A DNA stretch of 64,000 bases from Fragilaria radians (GCA_900642245.1 CAAAJI010000008.1:60528-124527), one strand, 5' to 3'. Numbered from the stretch's first letter, positions 8,877 to 19,621 are shown. Program-made: numbers and translations. Notes: generated by a model not told the origin, from the letters alone.

Positions 8877-11042
8877 GTGGTCGTCAGACACCGATTTTCA
8901 GGAAATAGCTCCATTAATAGCACTTCCACTCCTGAAAATACTTCGACTGAAATGAGTTCCAATGATGCCATGAGTTTTTGCACTTCTGAAAATGAAGCAA
9001 CAAGCTTATCAGATGAAAATGGTGAGGTAATTTTGGAAGAAGACTTTGAAACAACACACGTTGAACAGCAGGATGTTGCTACAATTACAAATCAATGTGC
9101 ATACGTACAAAAGCTGCTTGAAGTATCCAAATTGCATGTTTTACAACCAGGGAACGTTATATCAGCTTACAAAGACCGCAAGGAGTGTGGGTTGTTTCAT
9201 TTGTTTATCAAAAAGAGTTTTATGGGAACAGCACTGAGATCTTGGACAAACAATCACTTGATTGCTGACGGAAAAAAGGAAGTTTCAGAAAGGAAATATT
9301 TGGCATATATTGGGTTGGAAATGGCAATGTCCATTGCACAATTCAACACAATTGATGAATATTGGAAAAGGGATATGTTTTTAGGTCATACAGACTTCCA
9401 GCGAGTCATGTCTAGGGATGACTTTCAAAATATACGATCGCATATGAAATTTGTGCCACCCAGTATGTCAAATGATGGTGAAGTAGGGGCATTAGATCCA
9501 TTGTGGCACTCAAGGAAACTGCTTGAACATTTCCAATCCAACTGTGTGTCTGTGGCGGTACCAACAGGATGTAGTGCCTTAGATGAAAACACAGCACGAA
9601 CAAAGGCTAGAACGAGAGCACGATCCTATATAAAAGGAAAGCCTGATCCTTATGGTGTGCGATTTTATGCTGTTGTGGGATCAAAGAACAAGTATTTGTT
9701 CAGTTTCTGGGATAATGGATCAGGGAATCGGACAGGAATTCCACCTGTAGCAGCCTATACTTCCGTTTTTCGTGATTTGAGAACTCCTGTGGATAAAGCT
9801 TTCTTGCAGTCAGAGGGTGTTGAGAAGGAATCACCTTCAGCTTTATGGTGCACACAAATAGGCCACCAAACAAAGAAAAAGAAGGCATCGTCAATTCCTG
9901 AAGCAGGCTCTAAGCGTTACATTTTTTGTGACAACTTTTACACCCGACATGTTCTGGCACAAAAAGTCTTGAAATTCACAGACAATGAAATATGCATGAT
10001 TGGTACAGTTCGCTTCAATCTTGTTGATGGTGGTAATCGCCCAATGATGAAAAAAGCTATCTCTGAAATGTCAGATAAAGGACGGGGGGCTTGGTGTCTT
10101 GTTGCTGCGCGTGATGGAGTGGCAAATGTAAGTGAACTAAAGAAACAGCATGAGGCTAAAGAAAAGTTAAAACCAAGAAAGGAAAGGGTCCCTTTTCAAA
10201 TCCCACTTGGACCAAAGTCCCCAAATTGTGGTTATATCTTGTGGAAAGACAGCAAATTAGTGATGTTTTACACCAATGACTTAGCACACACCCCCAGCAA
10301 AGATATATTACATGACACAAGTGAGGAAGCTGTTTGTTGTGTAAATGGCCTTGGTCCATTACATCGCTGGGTGGGTACTGAAATGCTAAGTCGTACCGTT
10401 TTTCATGCCCCTGCTCCAATTGTTGCTTACAATTTGTTCATGAACTCAGTTGATATATTGGATCAAAGACGGTCTACCAATCCAACACGTCGAAATGAAA
10501 AAAGATTGAGCATGACAATGTTTACTCTTGTATTAGATTTAGCTGTTCACAATGCTTTTGCTCTATATCTCTGGATTCGTGAAGTAGAAGGTGCAACGGA
10601 GCAAGAGATGTCATACCGTGAATTCAAGCGACGGATTGCTGTAGATCTTGTAGCACCTTATATTGCAGCACTTGAAAATCGTCAAAAAAAGCAAATAGTT
10701 CCTGATGGTGTCTTGCCTTTGGATGGTAGAATGATTGAAGTAGTTGGGGAAGATCTCTCAAATCACCTTCTTTTACCAACGTTGCAGAAACAAAGAATCC
10801 AGTGCTTTCTATGTAAAACCTTGGACAACTCGAAGCAACGAAAAGATCATTATTGTTGTACAACATGTCAAGTGGGATTTCATCCAGAATGTTTTACTGC
10901 TTTCCACCATCAAGATGCTCTTGCAGCTCACAGGAAAACATTATATAGATTGATAAAAGCTGGTGATGGAGACAGCAGACATCGAAACAAAAAGCAAAAA
11001 TACATTTCGAGCATCAAGGATTTAAAATTACCATGTGTCTAA
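8877..11042 (+). CDS. piggyBac-family transposase (DDE_Tnp_1_7) with Cys-rich C-terminus
   Basis: This uninterrupted 721-residue protein should cut and paste the surrounding element at TTAA sites in the nucleus. The catalytic Asp triad of the family fits Asp236 (ALDENTARTKARTRARSYIK, followed by KPDPYGV), Asp352 (IFCDNFYTRHVLAQ) and Asp526 (NSVDILDQRRSTNPTRRNEK). The C-terminus has the cysteine-rich, RING/PHD-like domain used for end binding: Cys643, Cys646, Cys660/661, Cys664, His669, Cys672. Residues 1-65 are Ser/Glu-rich and disordered. ATG8877 is the first in-frame start; Met26 (8952) is an alternative. Its promoter must lie in the 154 bp between the left end and the start. All key residues are present, so activity is plausible but untested. 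Confidence 0.93.
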   Translation: MVVRHRFSGNSSINSTSTPENTSTEMSSNDAMSFCTSENEATSLSDENGEVILEEDFETTHVEQQDVATITNQCAYVQKLLEVSKLHVLQPGNVISAYKDRKECGLFHLFIKKSFMGTALRSWTNNHLIADGKKEVSERKYLAYIGLEMAMSIAQFNTIDEYWKRDMFLGHTDFQRVMSRDDFQNIRSHMKFVPPSMSNDGEVGALDPLWHSRKLLEHFQSNCVSVAVPTGCSALDENTARTKARTRARSYIKGKPDPYGVRFYAVVGSKNKYLFSFWDNGSGNRTGIPPVAAYTSVFRDLRTPVDKAFLQSEGVEKESPSALWCTQIGHQTKKKKASSIPEAGSKRYIFCDNFYTRHVLAQKVLKFTDNEICMIGTVRFNLVDGGNRPMMKKAISEMSDKGRGAWCLVAARDGVANVSELKKQHEAKEKLKPRKERVPFQIPLGPKSPNCGYILWKDSKLVMFYTNDLAHTPSKDILHDTSEEAVCCVNGLGPLHRWVGTEMLSRTVFHAPAPIVAYNLFMNSVDILDQRRSTNPTRRNEKRLSMTMFTLVLDLAVHNAFALYLWIREVEGATEQEMSYREFKRRIAVDLVAPYIAALENRQKKQIVPDGVLPLDGRMIEVVGEDLSNHLLLPTLQKQRIQCFLCKTLDNSKQRKDHYCCTTCQVGFHPECFTAFHHQDALAAHRKTLYRLIKAGDGDSRHRNKKQKYISSIKDLKLPCV

Positions 11043-11054
11043 AATAAAGAACTT

Positions 11055-11336
11055 TTAGTTGCTCATATATCCCATGTAGTTGCCATCAGAACTAGGAAAC
11101 ATTTCCCTTATCTTTTCAATGACGCAGATTGGAATTGGAATCCTATTTCCCTTCCCAAGATGTCCATATTTTAGGTATGTAAATAAACGATACATAGCCT
11201 TGCGCTTCTTGTTATTTTCTACATTCTCCTCGTCAGAATACATTTCCTGTCCCCCTTCTATGATATCTTTTCCATATGTACTCCATTCACATGGTGTACT
11301 TCCACACCGCAGACAAACGGCTTCACTTTCTTCCAT
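11055..11336 (-). CDS. Small Cys-motif protein encoded inside the piggyBac-like element
   Basis: This 93-residue frame lies within the transposon and ends only 12 bp beyond the transposase stop, tail-to-tail with it. The N-terminus has a compact Cys cluster, VCLRCGSTPCEW (C-x2-C-x4-C-x-W), that could bind metal. The rest is charged and ends in IREMFPSSDGNYMGYM. I do not recognise a family by name. Its position inside an intact element, a real ATG at 11336, its balanced composition and its lack of overlap with the transposase argue that it is a real second gene of the transposon. A regulator or accessory transposition factor is a guess. Confidence 0.6.
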   Translation of the reverse strand: MEESEAVCLRCGSTPCEWSTYGKDIIEGGQEMYSDEENVENNKKRKAMYRLFTYLKYGHLGKGNRIPIPICVIEKIREMFPSSDGNYMGYMSN

Positions 11337-11426
11337 TTTCTCTACTTCACCATCACTCTCCCAGTCGATTTTCCTTTATTTTCATTGGTTAAAACTGCAC
11401 CGGCAGTTGCTTTTCATTGGCTACTT

Positions 11427-11471
11427 TTATCGGACGTATGTGTCCGATAGTAAGGTTGAGGGGTAGAAGGG
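11427..11471 (-). repeat. Right terminal inverted repeat of the piggyBac-like element
   Basis: Read inwards it begins CCCTTCTACCCCTCAACC and then contains TCGGACACATACGTCCGA. It is the imperfect mirror of the left end. Confidence 0.8.
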
Positions 11472-11475
11472 TTAA
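11472..11475. repeat. TTAA target-site duplication, right
   Basis: TTAA directly follows the terminal AGAAGGG. It pairs with the left copy at 8719-8722. Confidence 0.85.
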
Positions 11476-12593
11476 CTGAAAAATAAATCGTAACTTGATC
11501 TGTGTTGACTATCAAGTTCAGGGGGGTCATCTCACTCTACACTTTTGACGATGGATACAAAATGAAAATATGTTTATACACACAGGAGGTGGCAATCTGA
11601 AGTTTTTATATAGAGTTAATTAATGCCATTTCTGTCACTATAAAGATCACAGTGCTCTATGTCGATAGTAGGCAATGCAAAAGTATGATTTATGAAACCA
11701 TCATTTCTACAATTCAACCTTACATTGAGTATTTTGTTGGAAATGGGGTGTAATTTGATCCCATTATTTGATCATATTAACTTGTATTATGAGCGTAAAC
11801 CTTGTTATATCGCATGCTTTCAATTTATGAGCAAATACTACATTCCAGAAAGTTCAATATGATTAATTGTTGTTCCGAGTTTACAAGCAGAATATTATAT
11901 AACAGTCAAGCGTTGCTTCCGAATAAGTAGATATGCTAAAATTTAAGATATTATTATTGACTTTACTAATCTATATCGACAAATAAGATATCTCTGATAA
12001 AATTATACAAATTTATCTCATAGCTTAATGAATGTTTCCAATACATATAAACTCTTTTTGATTATAACCTATTATCTTTTCTCCACACAATATCTAGATG
12101 TGATTGATAGTTTTGATGCACGATATTTGCTTCAAGGATTCTATGTTCAATGCTCCCAACATCTTCTGCAGGATTTCTTTAATGAAATATGAATATCATA
12201 CTGTTTTCTGATGGACAAAATACATGCATTTAGATATCGGGTTCTTTTTGTATCTTCTGTTATTGACGCACAGCTTGATCTCTTTCATTGTGTTTATCTT
12301 GCATCCATCCGGTAATTTACCAAGTTCAGCTAGAACGTCTGTGCATGATATATATATAGGCTAGGGGTACTTATAAGTCACTTTCTCACTCTGCCAACTT
12401 TTTATTTGCTGCCCATTGATTCCTTTAAGGCTGCAACTGTCAAGAACAATAGAGGCTATTCATCATCCCAATCGATATGAAAAAAGATGTCAAATGTACA
12501 TGATTCAATTTTCCTATTCACCTCCACAGGACAAAAGGAACTGACCGCAAAGGAATCCCTTAGGATTTTTTCTAGGACTTTATGAGCTCTTCG
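11476..12593. other. Intergenic DNA
   Basis: AT-rich, with no open frame of note and no recognised repeat. It lies between the transposon's right end and the 3' end of the large ankyrin gene. Confidence 0.5.
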
Positions 12594-15500
12594 TTACTCA
12601 ACTTCAAGTATAATTGCAGTATGATTCCATTCTTCAATTTGCCCTACGACATCTAATTCAAACTTGTGCAAATCTAGCTTGACTTGCTCAAGATCAATTT
12701 CTCGGCTCAGCAATCGTTCTTCAAGAACACAGATTCTCATTAGCAGCTTTTTTGTTTTATTTTCTTCATTCGATATTTCAATATCACTTATATAGTCATC
12801 TTGCTGAGGTGTGCGTGCCGAAATCTCATCATACATGCAAATCTGATCAGAAAGATCATTGAGAATTTTTTCACCGCAAAGTGATAGCTGATCTTCACTC
12901 GCATTTTCAAGTAAATACAATTTCTGCCGTATATGCTCCAGTTGTGTTTCTTGCCTTCCCAACTGATATCTTAGGCTCCTGGCTTTGGGACTTACTGCGT
13001 GGCAAGAAGTTTGTGACTCCATGTCCTCAAGGGTGTCGATGCGACAGCTGTCGGATCCATTTTTGGAGGTTGATCCGTGAGTTTTTTGAAGAGAGCATGC
13101 TAACTCTGATTTAGCTGACTGGGATAGTAAGTTCCAAGCATGTTCTAATTGAGCTTCTTGGGTAACCACAGCGTCCGAGAAATTTGATACTGAACTGCTA
13201 TCATTACTTTCCATGGAAAATGAAGTTTTTGAAGCGTCATCAATGTCCCTTAACTCTTGCGATATCGAGTTTATTATCGATTTAGGCGATAATTCATGAT
13301 CACTGGGCAGTTTTTTGTGGTGCTTCGTCTTGTAAGGTTGTGAATTTTTCATAGGACTTAATCCAGCATTATTTAAGACAAGCTCTTTATGATATGGATT
13401 CACCTCATTCAAGACTGCAGTATTAAATTTTCCAGAGTCAACTGATTTGATCACATTGTCTTGTTGAGATTCATTGCGACATAACACTTCACTCAAGTCT
13501 TGGGAGTCAAGGGAGGTTAGCGATCCTGTAGTAGGGCTAGACACATTATTCGCTGTAAATTTATTTTCGAGATCAAGCTTTTTAATGAAATCTAGATCCC
13601 TAGTCCATATTACATCGCCCAGTTTTGTTGTACATTTCAAGAGGCCAGCGTAAGATCGTCGAATGTCAGAGCGCTCCAGAATGAGCTTAAGCATCGACAT
13701 CTCAACAACCCATTCGTAGCCATCTTCCGTGGTGGTGCGACGATGATTAGATACACTGTCGCAACTTTCATTGATGAATCGCTTTAGGTCTTCTTCGCAG
13801 GATATTGTACCAGAAAACACTGAATCCTTGTCAGCGTCATCATCACAAATGTGCTCCAATATATATCTAGCTGTAAGATACCATTCAAGGGGCATGGATG
13901 AGCCCCCTTCCATTATAGCTCTGGCAAGAGTTGACAGCGACTTATGACCTCGCATGTGAACCATGCCCATTAGCATTAACGGGAGCATTCGTCTGACTGC
14001 TTCAGATGCATTTTCAAGCCTAATTGGGTAGTAGCGTTCACCTCTAGTCCCTTTCACGATAGGGACACTGTCTTTCTCATCTATCAAGTAGAGGTAAGCA
14101 GGTCCTGCTTTATAAATACAACTGAACTCACGTTGAATATTCCGGTGCTTTTCTTCTTCAAGTGCCCATGCTTCCATTCTATCGGCGGACAACTTAAGTG
14201 CACCATGTTGTATAGCCTTCTTTTCCAATTGATGAGTCAGAAATTTTGGTTGCGTCATTTCAACCAAATACCGTGCAAATTTTAGCGCAAGAGGAGCAGA
14301 ACTAGGATTTTCTAACTTAAGCGAGCCGTCGACTCCTGAGACAAGTTTGTATGGTAGTATAATGAAGCCTGAAGGGTGGGTCCTTTCTCTCACGTTGAAA
14401 ACTTTCCTCAACAATGAGCAGAAAAGGACAGAAATTTTCTGGGATTTTGTCAAACTTGAAGCAAGTAATGCTTCGCCTCCATAGAGTAAGTGCGACTTGG
14501 AAGGCGTCAAATGTTCATTGAAAACCGCTGAACTAATGATTTTTTCGCCTTCAACGTCTTCTTTGCTACACTTAGATCTAGCAGCGTTTTGTTCCGCGAT
14601 TCTTGAACTGGATGTCATGACAGTACTAGAATCCTCCTCTTCAACAAAATCAACTTCATTCATCAGGACTTTGAATTCTTCTTCATTCAAATCATTCTTG
14701 ATATTTTGAAAAAGCTTCATATAGCAGGGAGTAGAGTTAACACCGCCACAATTCCAAAGCCACAGCCACGCTGCTCGAGCAGTAGACTCCATCTGTGCCG
14801 ATTCTCGGATTAATTTGTCTTCCTGTAGCTGACAAGCGCCTTTTTTAATCATAATCTCGAGTTGATGCAGTCGTTCTGTATCAAAGCGACACGAAGGAAC
14901 ATTTGGATTGTATGCAAAGAGAATATCGGATATCATATTAGACTCTAGTTCAGCCTTAGATTCTTCAAGACTTGATTTTGAGTTTGCCATCGAAACGCTC
15001 CTTTGTCTTTCGAATAGTTCCAGCGCAAAGGACCTCGTTGGAATGAGAGTCAGGAGACCATCGAGATTACATGGAATCGTAGCAGCTTCCGGGTAAACTT
15101 CAAGCAGAGACTTGATTGTTAAGTGTGAGGCTCCAAAGATACAAGCAATATGGAGAGGTAAAATCCTTCCAACACTCCCGCCGCGCCGGCTCAGGCCAAT
15201 TGATTCAATTATAGGCTCAATCAAACTTTCTATGGTGTCCTTCATCTCATGATGTAGCATCATTATCATCTTAGACTCAAGAGGGTCAAGAGAAGGACCG
15301 CCTAATAGCCTTGTGTGCCACTCACCCTCCCATTCAATCAAGCGGCGTGCACAAATGTGTACTGGAAGGTCACCATTCTTGTCGCAAACTTTGCAAGCAT
15401 CTGTGTTGACTCTCAATACAGTGTCAATCACTGATCTCCACTGCACAATATCCCCGATTAACAAGTCAAGTGTTTTCCTAATCACTGTAACACTTTTGCT

Positions 15501-17066
15501 ACTGAAACGATCCGGTAGGCTACGATCGCATGATACGTGGAGTGCTAGCCGACGATCTCCAGTTCTAACCACGCGTGCCAAAGTTGGAGATTTGCGAAAG
15601 CGTTCTTGAAGGACTGCTATCCCAATAACAGGTTGTGACAGTAAGGTAAATAATTCACTTTTTGATATGAAACCCTCGCACTTTGGACTTTCTTCGGGCC
15701 TAACAATGGCGAAGTGGGAAATTACCTGTACTTTGTTGGTTGACCTAGTGACATCACGAACATTTGAGCCGTCAAGTCGTGGAATTGAAATGATGGAGGA
15801 AATATCCGTAGCCGACGACAAGGATTCAATGATGCCACCACTTCGGGAGTCCGAGGTCACAGATGCCTCAAAAGAGTCAACGACATTTTGAAAGAAGAAT
15901 AAATTCGCCTGTTCCAATGGTCCTAATGTCGTCGCGCGATCAGAAGAAAGGAAATCTAGTACAGAGTGATCACTAGACACTACTGTCTCGTTTTGGGCAT
16001 CTTTCACTTCAGCCTGGATTGAATTTGAGGCAGCTAAAGTTTTATCGGAGTTTGTGGTATTGCTTCCGCTTTCTTTATCCTTTACTGTACCACATAAGCC
16101 TGTCCAATTACTTTCCATCCAAGATGTGTCATGGTTGGAATTACTTGATGGAATCAAATGTTGATTCGATGATGAATCTTTGACTGAAAGAAGAGGAACG
16201 TCATCTGCATATTCTTTCGATTTACTTGGTTTCATACGATTTTCACTTTTAATACGGCTTGGTTGACGCCCATCAATATGAAGGACTTCGTAAAAGCAGC
16301 ACCAGCGGTCGTCCACACCTGTCTCGTGCGTCTCAAAGTAAAGTGCATCCTTCTTTGATGCTTGTTTAAAGTGCAAGTTACTATCCTCCTGTGCAGTACT
16401 TATTTGTTTTTGCCCCTGAACTGCATTACATGAAGACAATGCCAGCAGTTGATCTGGATTAGAAGTAGAAGAATTTCTTTCCGAGCTATCGAATAAATTG
16501 GGAGACCATGGTGCCATGGTAGTAGATGTGCAAGACATTGTACTTGGAGTGAAATTCGATATCGGTGAACTGATGCTGTCTCTTTGTTGACTTGAGAGAT
16601 CAATAGTTGGACTAGAATCGATAGCTTCTCTTTCTTCTCTTTTACCTTCTATGATTGAACTACTTGGTGTTGAAAATTGACCGAAATCATGCATTTTTTT
16701 CTCGAGGCTCTCTATGCTAGAGAAAGAATCCGAACTATCTTTCTTTTTCAGCATCTCATTATATGCGTCGTATGTGAGGCCGTTCTTGTTTTTATAAATC
16801 TCAATCTCTTTTTGCCTCTGCGTCTCCTTAATCATAGACATCTTACCTTGGGACCTATTCAGGAAGTTTGACACATTGTTCTTCTTGTTACTGCGGAAAT
16901 TGTGCACGTTACGTTTGGCCTCATGTCGAACGGCATTGACGCCCACTCCTGCAGCGTCGTATATGACTTCCACTCCTAAACTAACAAGTTCTTCTCGCAG
17001 GGGAAGCTTCGGTGGTTTATCGGTAACGCATGTTATACATATATCAACATTCCGACGTGTTGCCAT
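12594..17066 (-). CDS. Large ankyrin-like, coiled-coil protein (1490 aa)
   Basis: Single exon starting at the ATG at 17066. Residues 1-75 form a compact, probably folded N-terminus (VDICITCVTD, VSLGVEVIYDAAGVG). Residues about 100-460 are Ser-rich and disordered. Ankyrin-like motifs of the diatom type appear at about 500-515 (RRLALHVSCDR), 555-575 (CDKNGDLPVHICA) and 630-660 (GRILPLHIACIFG). Residues about 860-1110 form a second well-structured region with FIILPYKLVSGVDGSL, APLALKFARYLVEM and MLPLMLMGMVHM, which I recognise only as a block common in diatom ankyrin proteins. The last about 115 residues are strongly coiled-coil. The architecture suggests a protein-interaction scaffold; the pathway is unknown. 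There are no internal stops. Confidence 0.75.
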   Translation of the reverse strand: MATRRNVDICITCVTDKPPKLPLREELVSLGVEVIYDAAGVGVNAVRHEAKRNVHNFRSNKKNNVSNFLNRSQGKMSMIKETQRQKEIEIYKNKNGLTYDAYNEMLKKKDSSDSFSSIESLEKKMHDFGQFSTPSSSIIEGKREEREAIDSSPTIDLSSQQRDSISSPISNFTPSTMSCTSTTMAPWSPNLFDSSERNSSTSNPDQLLALSSCNAVQGQKQISTAQEDSNLHFKQASKKDALYFETHETGVDDRWCCFYEVLHIDGRQPSRIKSENRMKPSKSKEYADDVPLLSVKDSSSNQHLIPSSNSNHDTSWMESNWTGLCGTVKDKESGSNTTNSDKTLAASNSIQAEVKDAQNETVVSSDHSVLDFLSSDRATTLGPLEQANLFFFQNVVDSFEASVTSDSRSGGIIESLSSATDISSIISIPRLDGSNVRDVTRSTNKVQVISHFAIVRPEESPKCEGFISKSELFTLLSQPVIGIAVLQERFRKSPTLARVVRTGDRRLALHVSCDRSLPDRFSSKSVTVIRKTLDLLIGDIVQWRSVIDTVLRVNTDACKVCDKNGDLPVHICARRLIEWEGEWHTRLLGGPSLDPLESKMIMMLHHEMKDTIESLIEPIIESIGLSRRGGSVGRILPLHIACIFGASHLTIKSLLEVYPEAATIPCNLDGLLTLIPTRSFALELFERQRSVSMANSKSSLEESKAELESNMISDILFAYNPNVPSCRFDTERLHQLEIMIKKGACQLQEDKLIRESAQMESTARAAWLWLWNCGGVNSTPCYMKLFQNIKNDLNEEEFKVLMNEVDFVEEEDSSTVMTSSSRIAEQNAARSKCSKEDVEGEKIISSAVFNEHLTPSKSHLLYGGEALLASSLTKSQKISVLFCSLLRKVFNVRERTHPSGFIILPYKLVSGVDGSLKLENPSSAPLALKFARYLVEMTQPKFLTHQLEKKAIQHGALKLSADRMEAWALEEEKHRNIQREFSCIYKAGPAYLYLIDEKDSVPIVKGTRGERYYPIRLENASEAVRRMLPLMLMGMVHMRGHKSLSTLARAIMEGGSSMPLEWYLTARYILEHICDDDADKDSVFSGTISCEEDLKRFINESCDSVSNHRRTTTEDGYEWVVEMSMLKLILERSDIRRSYAGLLKCTTKLGDVIWTRDLDFIKKLDLENKFTANNVSSPTTGSLTSLDSQDLSEVLCRNESQQDNVIKSVDSGKFNTAVLNEVNPYHKELVLNNAGLSPMKNSQPYKTKHHKKLPSDHELSPKSIINSISQELRDIDDASKTSFSMESNDSSSVSNFSDAVVTQEAQLEHAWNLLSQSAKSELACSLQKTHGSTSKNGSDSCRIDTLEDMESQTSCHAVSPKARSLRYQLGRQETQLEHIRQKLYLLENASEDQLSLCGEKILNDLSDQICMYDEISARTPQQDDYISDIEISNEENKTKKLLMRICVLEERLLSREIDLEQVKLDLHKFELDVVGQIEEWNHTAIILEVE

Positions 17067-18435
17067 CGTTTATTTGGTGGAATGTATGTATATGAATAGG
17101 CAGAGATATGTTAAAGTGTAAGTGGCACACTGCAATCAAAACATGAATCCGTTGAATTAAATAACATATCGAAATAGTCAAGTAATAAGTCCGTTAAACG
17201 TTTTCAATATTGCCTTGTCACATGCTAAGTTTGGTATGTAAAGGTATCCCCCTTCTAAACCTGAGTGAAGATTTCAACAAAAATCGGAGTGAGTTAAAAT
17301 TTGACCTGAATCGTTGCTCGCTTTCTATGCTTACTGTCGTATTCACAAATCAGCCAGTAAATTCTGTGATCCTTTATCTATTGGATAGTAAGGCCAGAAT
17401 CACATAGAATAACATGAATGAATGAAAAAGTCATGAGGGTCTTGTAATAGGAATGTCCATGGACAATGCTTCATTGCTATCATTTACAGCATTTGGCATT
17501 TAGGACTATTCAACAAATTTAACAATTCTTTGTAAGCAGCAAAATTAGGAGCATCGATTATTTTTCTATTTTTCTCACTACATCGGATATATCTGCTTTG
17601 GAATACTTGATTTCAACAATAAGCACATCCATACAAGATCTTTGGTTTCTTTTGATCATCAATCTTTTTGATCTCATCATTTGTCCTTACATCATTAAGA
17701 GTTGGTATTCTGGTGTATCATTTTTACTCAATTCTTGACTTCTTCTCTGCATACTTCTTCTAAACTGTAATTTTAATGTTGTTTTTTTACAACCGCAGTT
17801 TTCCTCTATCCACATAAATCTTGAAATTCAAATATTCCATCAATATTGCCTACCTTTCCTTTTGTGCCCATGAAAGCAGAGGATTCTTGAAAATAAAGTT
17901 TTGGTACTTGATTGCACCCACAGAAAACTAGTCTACGTCAAAAATCATTCCATTTGGTTTTGAACTCCTATGTGTTTTGATACGTATGTAACCGTGAGGA
18001 ATCTCAGATATTTCCCTAGCCTCTTTGAGCTTAGTAAACATTTTACACTCTCAAGCACAATGACAAGCTTATCACCATTTTTCTTTTGAACCTATGTTAA
18101 TCTTGAGTTACTGTTTCCAACCGTTAAAACTTTACAAACGGTTGTGTAATTGTGTAAGTCTTCATTGTTGTAATAGCTGCAGGATTCTCCACCTTCGTCA
18201 AGTATTCTCATTCAAAGTTTACCCTCAATGATTTTGAAAGCGATTACAAGTGTGTTGAAAAACTGCTGTTCAAGATGTAATAATTTTAGTAATATTTCCA
18301 TATATACCTTAATTTCATCAAACATAATGCTTAAATATATTTATTCTACAAATCTTAGCTTAGGTACATCCATCACCTGTTGAAAATTTCTATGGAATGC
18401 CTCTTCCTACTACTTCTATCCATCCATGCAGGAAA
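17067..18435. other. Intergenic DNA
   Basis: AT-rich. The first part should be the 5' region of the ankyrin gene and the last part the 3' UTR of the light-harvesting gene. Nothing recognisable was seen in between. Confidence 0.45.
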
Positions 18436-19273
18436 TTACTGAATGTAACCACTGTTGGCATATTCATGAAGTGCTTGTCCAATTGGTTTGAAGAAGATCG
18501 GAGTTTCGTCGACAACACCCACTTTCGACACAAATTCTTGGAATGCAAACGCTGTGATGGCAATCATGGCAAGACGACCATTTTTGATCTCCTTCAATTG
18601 CATGTCTAGTTGACCTTGCTTCTCCTTCGGGTAGAGTCCCAATGGGTCAAATCCAAGATTACCTGCGAAATAGTCTGGAGCGTTCGATCGTGCACGAGTG
18701 ATACCAAAGAAATCAATCGCCCCGGCAAGAATCAAGACTCCAATCCAGTATACTGGAGATACCTTTCCTAAACCTCCATTCAAGAGTGAAGGCGCACGAT
18801 CACCAGAATCGACAAGGGCTGGAAGTCCTAACAAAGAGGCTACCTTTTTGTCCCAAAGTTCCGAAAGTGGCCAACCTGCAGCTGCCTAAAAGTCGTAACG
18901 AAAAATGAGATCAGTTCAGGCGTATAATTACATTTTCATATTTTCCATCCTTCAAAAAACTTACCAACATTGCAAGACGACCATGCTTGATCTCTGCCTC
19001 GCGGTAATTCATCAAGTCTTCCTTTGATTTGGCAAAGCCAAGAGGATCGAAACCCACATCTCCAACAAGAGATCCATCGAGGGCCAAAGGTCTTGGCATG
19101 AATGGAAGGGCAGCTGACATACTTGGCTGGACAGGAGTTTCTGGGATCACCACTGGGATTTCAGTCTCGACAGGTTCAGACATCTTGATGGATGTCATGC
19201 TTGATTTGCTCGCAGGCGATGTGAAAGCTGAAGCGGTTGTTGAGAGGAGAAGAAAAGAGGCTGCGACTTTCAT
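18436..19273 (-). CDS. Fucoxanthin chlorophyll a/c-binding (light-harvesting) protein, two exons
   Basis: Exon 1 is 19273-18965 (103 codons). The donor reads GTAAGT, and the intron is 18964-18886 (79 bp) ending TTTTAG. Exon 2 is 18885-18436 (149 codons plus stop), giving 252 residues. MKVAASFLLLSTTASA|FTSP is a signal peptide followed by the ASAF motif that sends proteins through the four membranes of diatom plastids. The mature protein is a three-helix LHC with FDPLGF, EIKHGRLAML in helix 1, YWIGVLILAGAIDF in helix 2, and FDPLGLYP plus EIKNGRLAMIAI in helix 3. The Glu, His/Asn and Arg residues are the chlorophyll ligands and ion pairs. The intron splits the first LHC motif just after GRLAML. 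It binds chlorophyll a/c and fucoxanthin in thylakoids. I cannot fix the subfamily (Lhcf versus a related clade). Confidence 0.95.
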
Positions 19274-19336
19274 TTTGATTTTTTGGAGAATAAAGTTTGT
19301 GCTAGGGTGTTGAATTGAATACAATTCGTTTTGTGA

Positions 19337-19360
19337 ACCTATATATGTATTATATCTTGG
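19337..19360 (-). promoter_or_regulatory. Candidate TATA element of the light-harvesting gene
   Basis: On the minus strand the sequence reads ATACATATATAGG about 70 bp upstream of the ATG. That spacing would allow a TATA-driven start with a short leader. It is a sequence match only. Confidence 0.3.
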
Positions 19361-19621
19361 AAAGTTTCATTTGCTGATTAGTCGGATCGTCATCACTGCA
19401 AAGACTGACGCAATCTTGTTTTCACCACGGCAGAAATATCTGCGTTGTTGAAAACCAAAAAGGAAGGGGAGAGACAGTCGCTCACTAACATCAATAAAGT
19501 TCGAGAAGATTCTGTTGGAAATCGGATTTGCTTAGTCAGTGAAAATTTCAACACGACCTTTTTTTACACAAACACAGTACAGTAAATAAACTTCAGATTT
19601 TCTCCCAGTCCAGCTAGTAAG

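Larger units (their letters stand above)
8723..11471. mobile_element. piggyBac-like DNA transposon, complete, 2749 bp
   Basis: TTAA at 8719-8722 and TTAA at 11472-11475 flank the element, as expected for piggyBac-superfamily insertion. The left end starts CCCTTCTGCCTCTACACC, and the right end read inwards starts CCCTTCTACCCCTCAACC. The ends stay similar for about 45 bp, including a palindromic TCGGAyATATAmGTCCGA block. A further copy of that block lies inside the left end (8846-8867). The element encodes an uninterrupted transposase and a convergent small gene. Intact reading frames and matching target duplications suggest a recent, possibly still active insertion. Confidence 0.92.

Noticed and set aside
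11080..11466. 128-codon plus-strand frame in the transposon's right end
   Set aside because: It overlaps the Cys-motif gene antisense and runs into the terminal repeat; composition is not protein-like.
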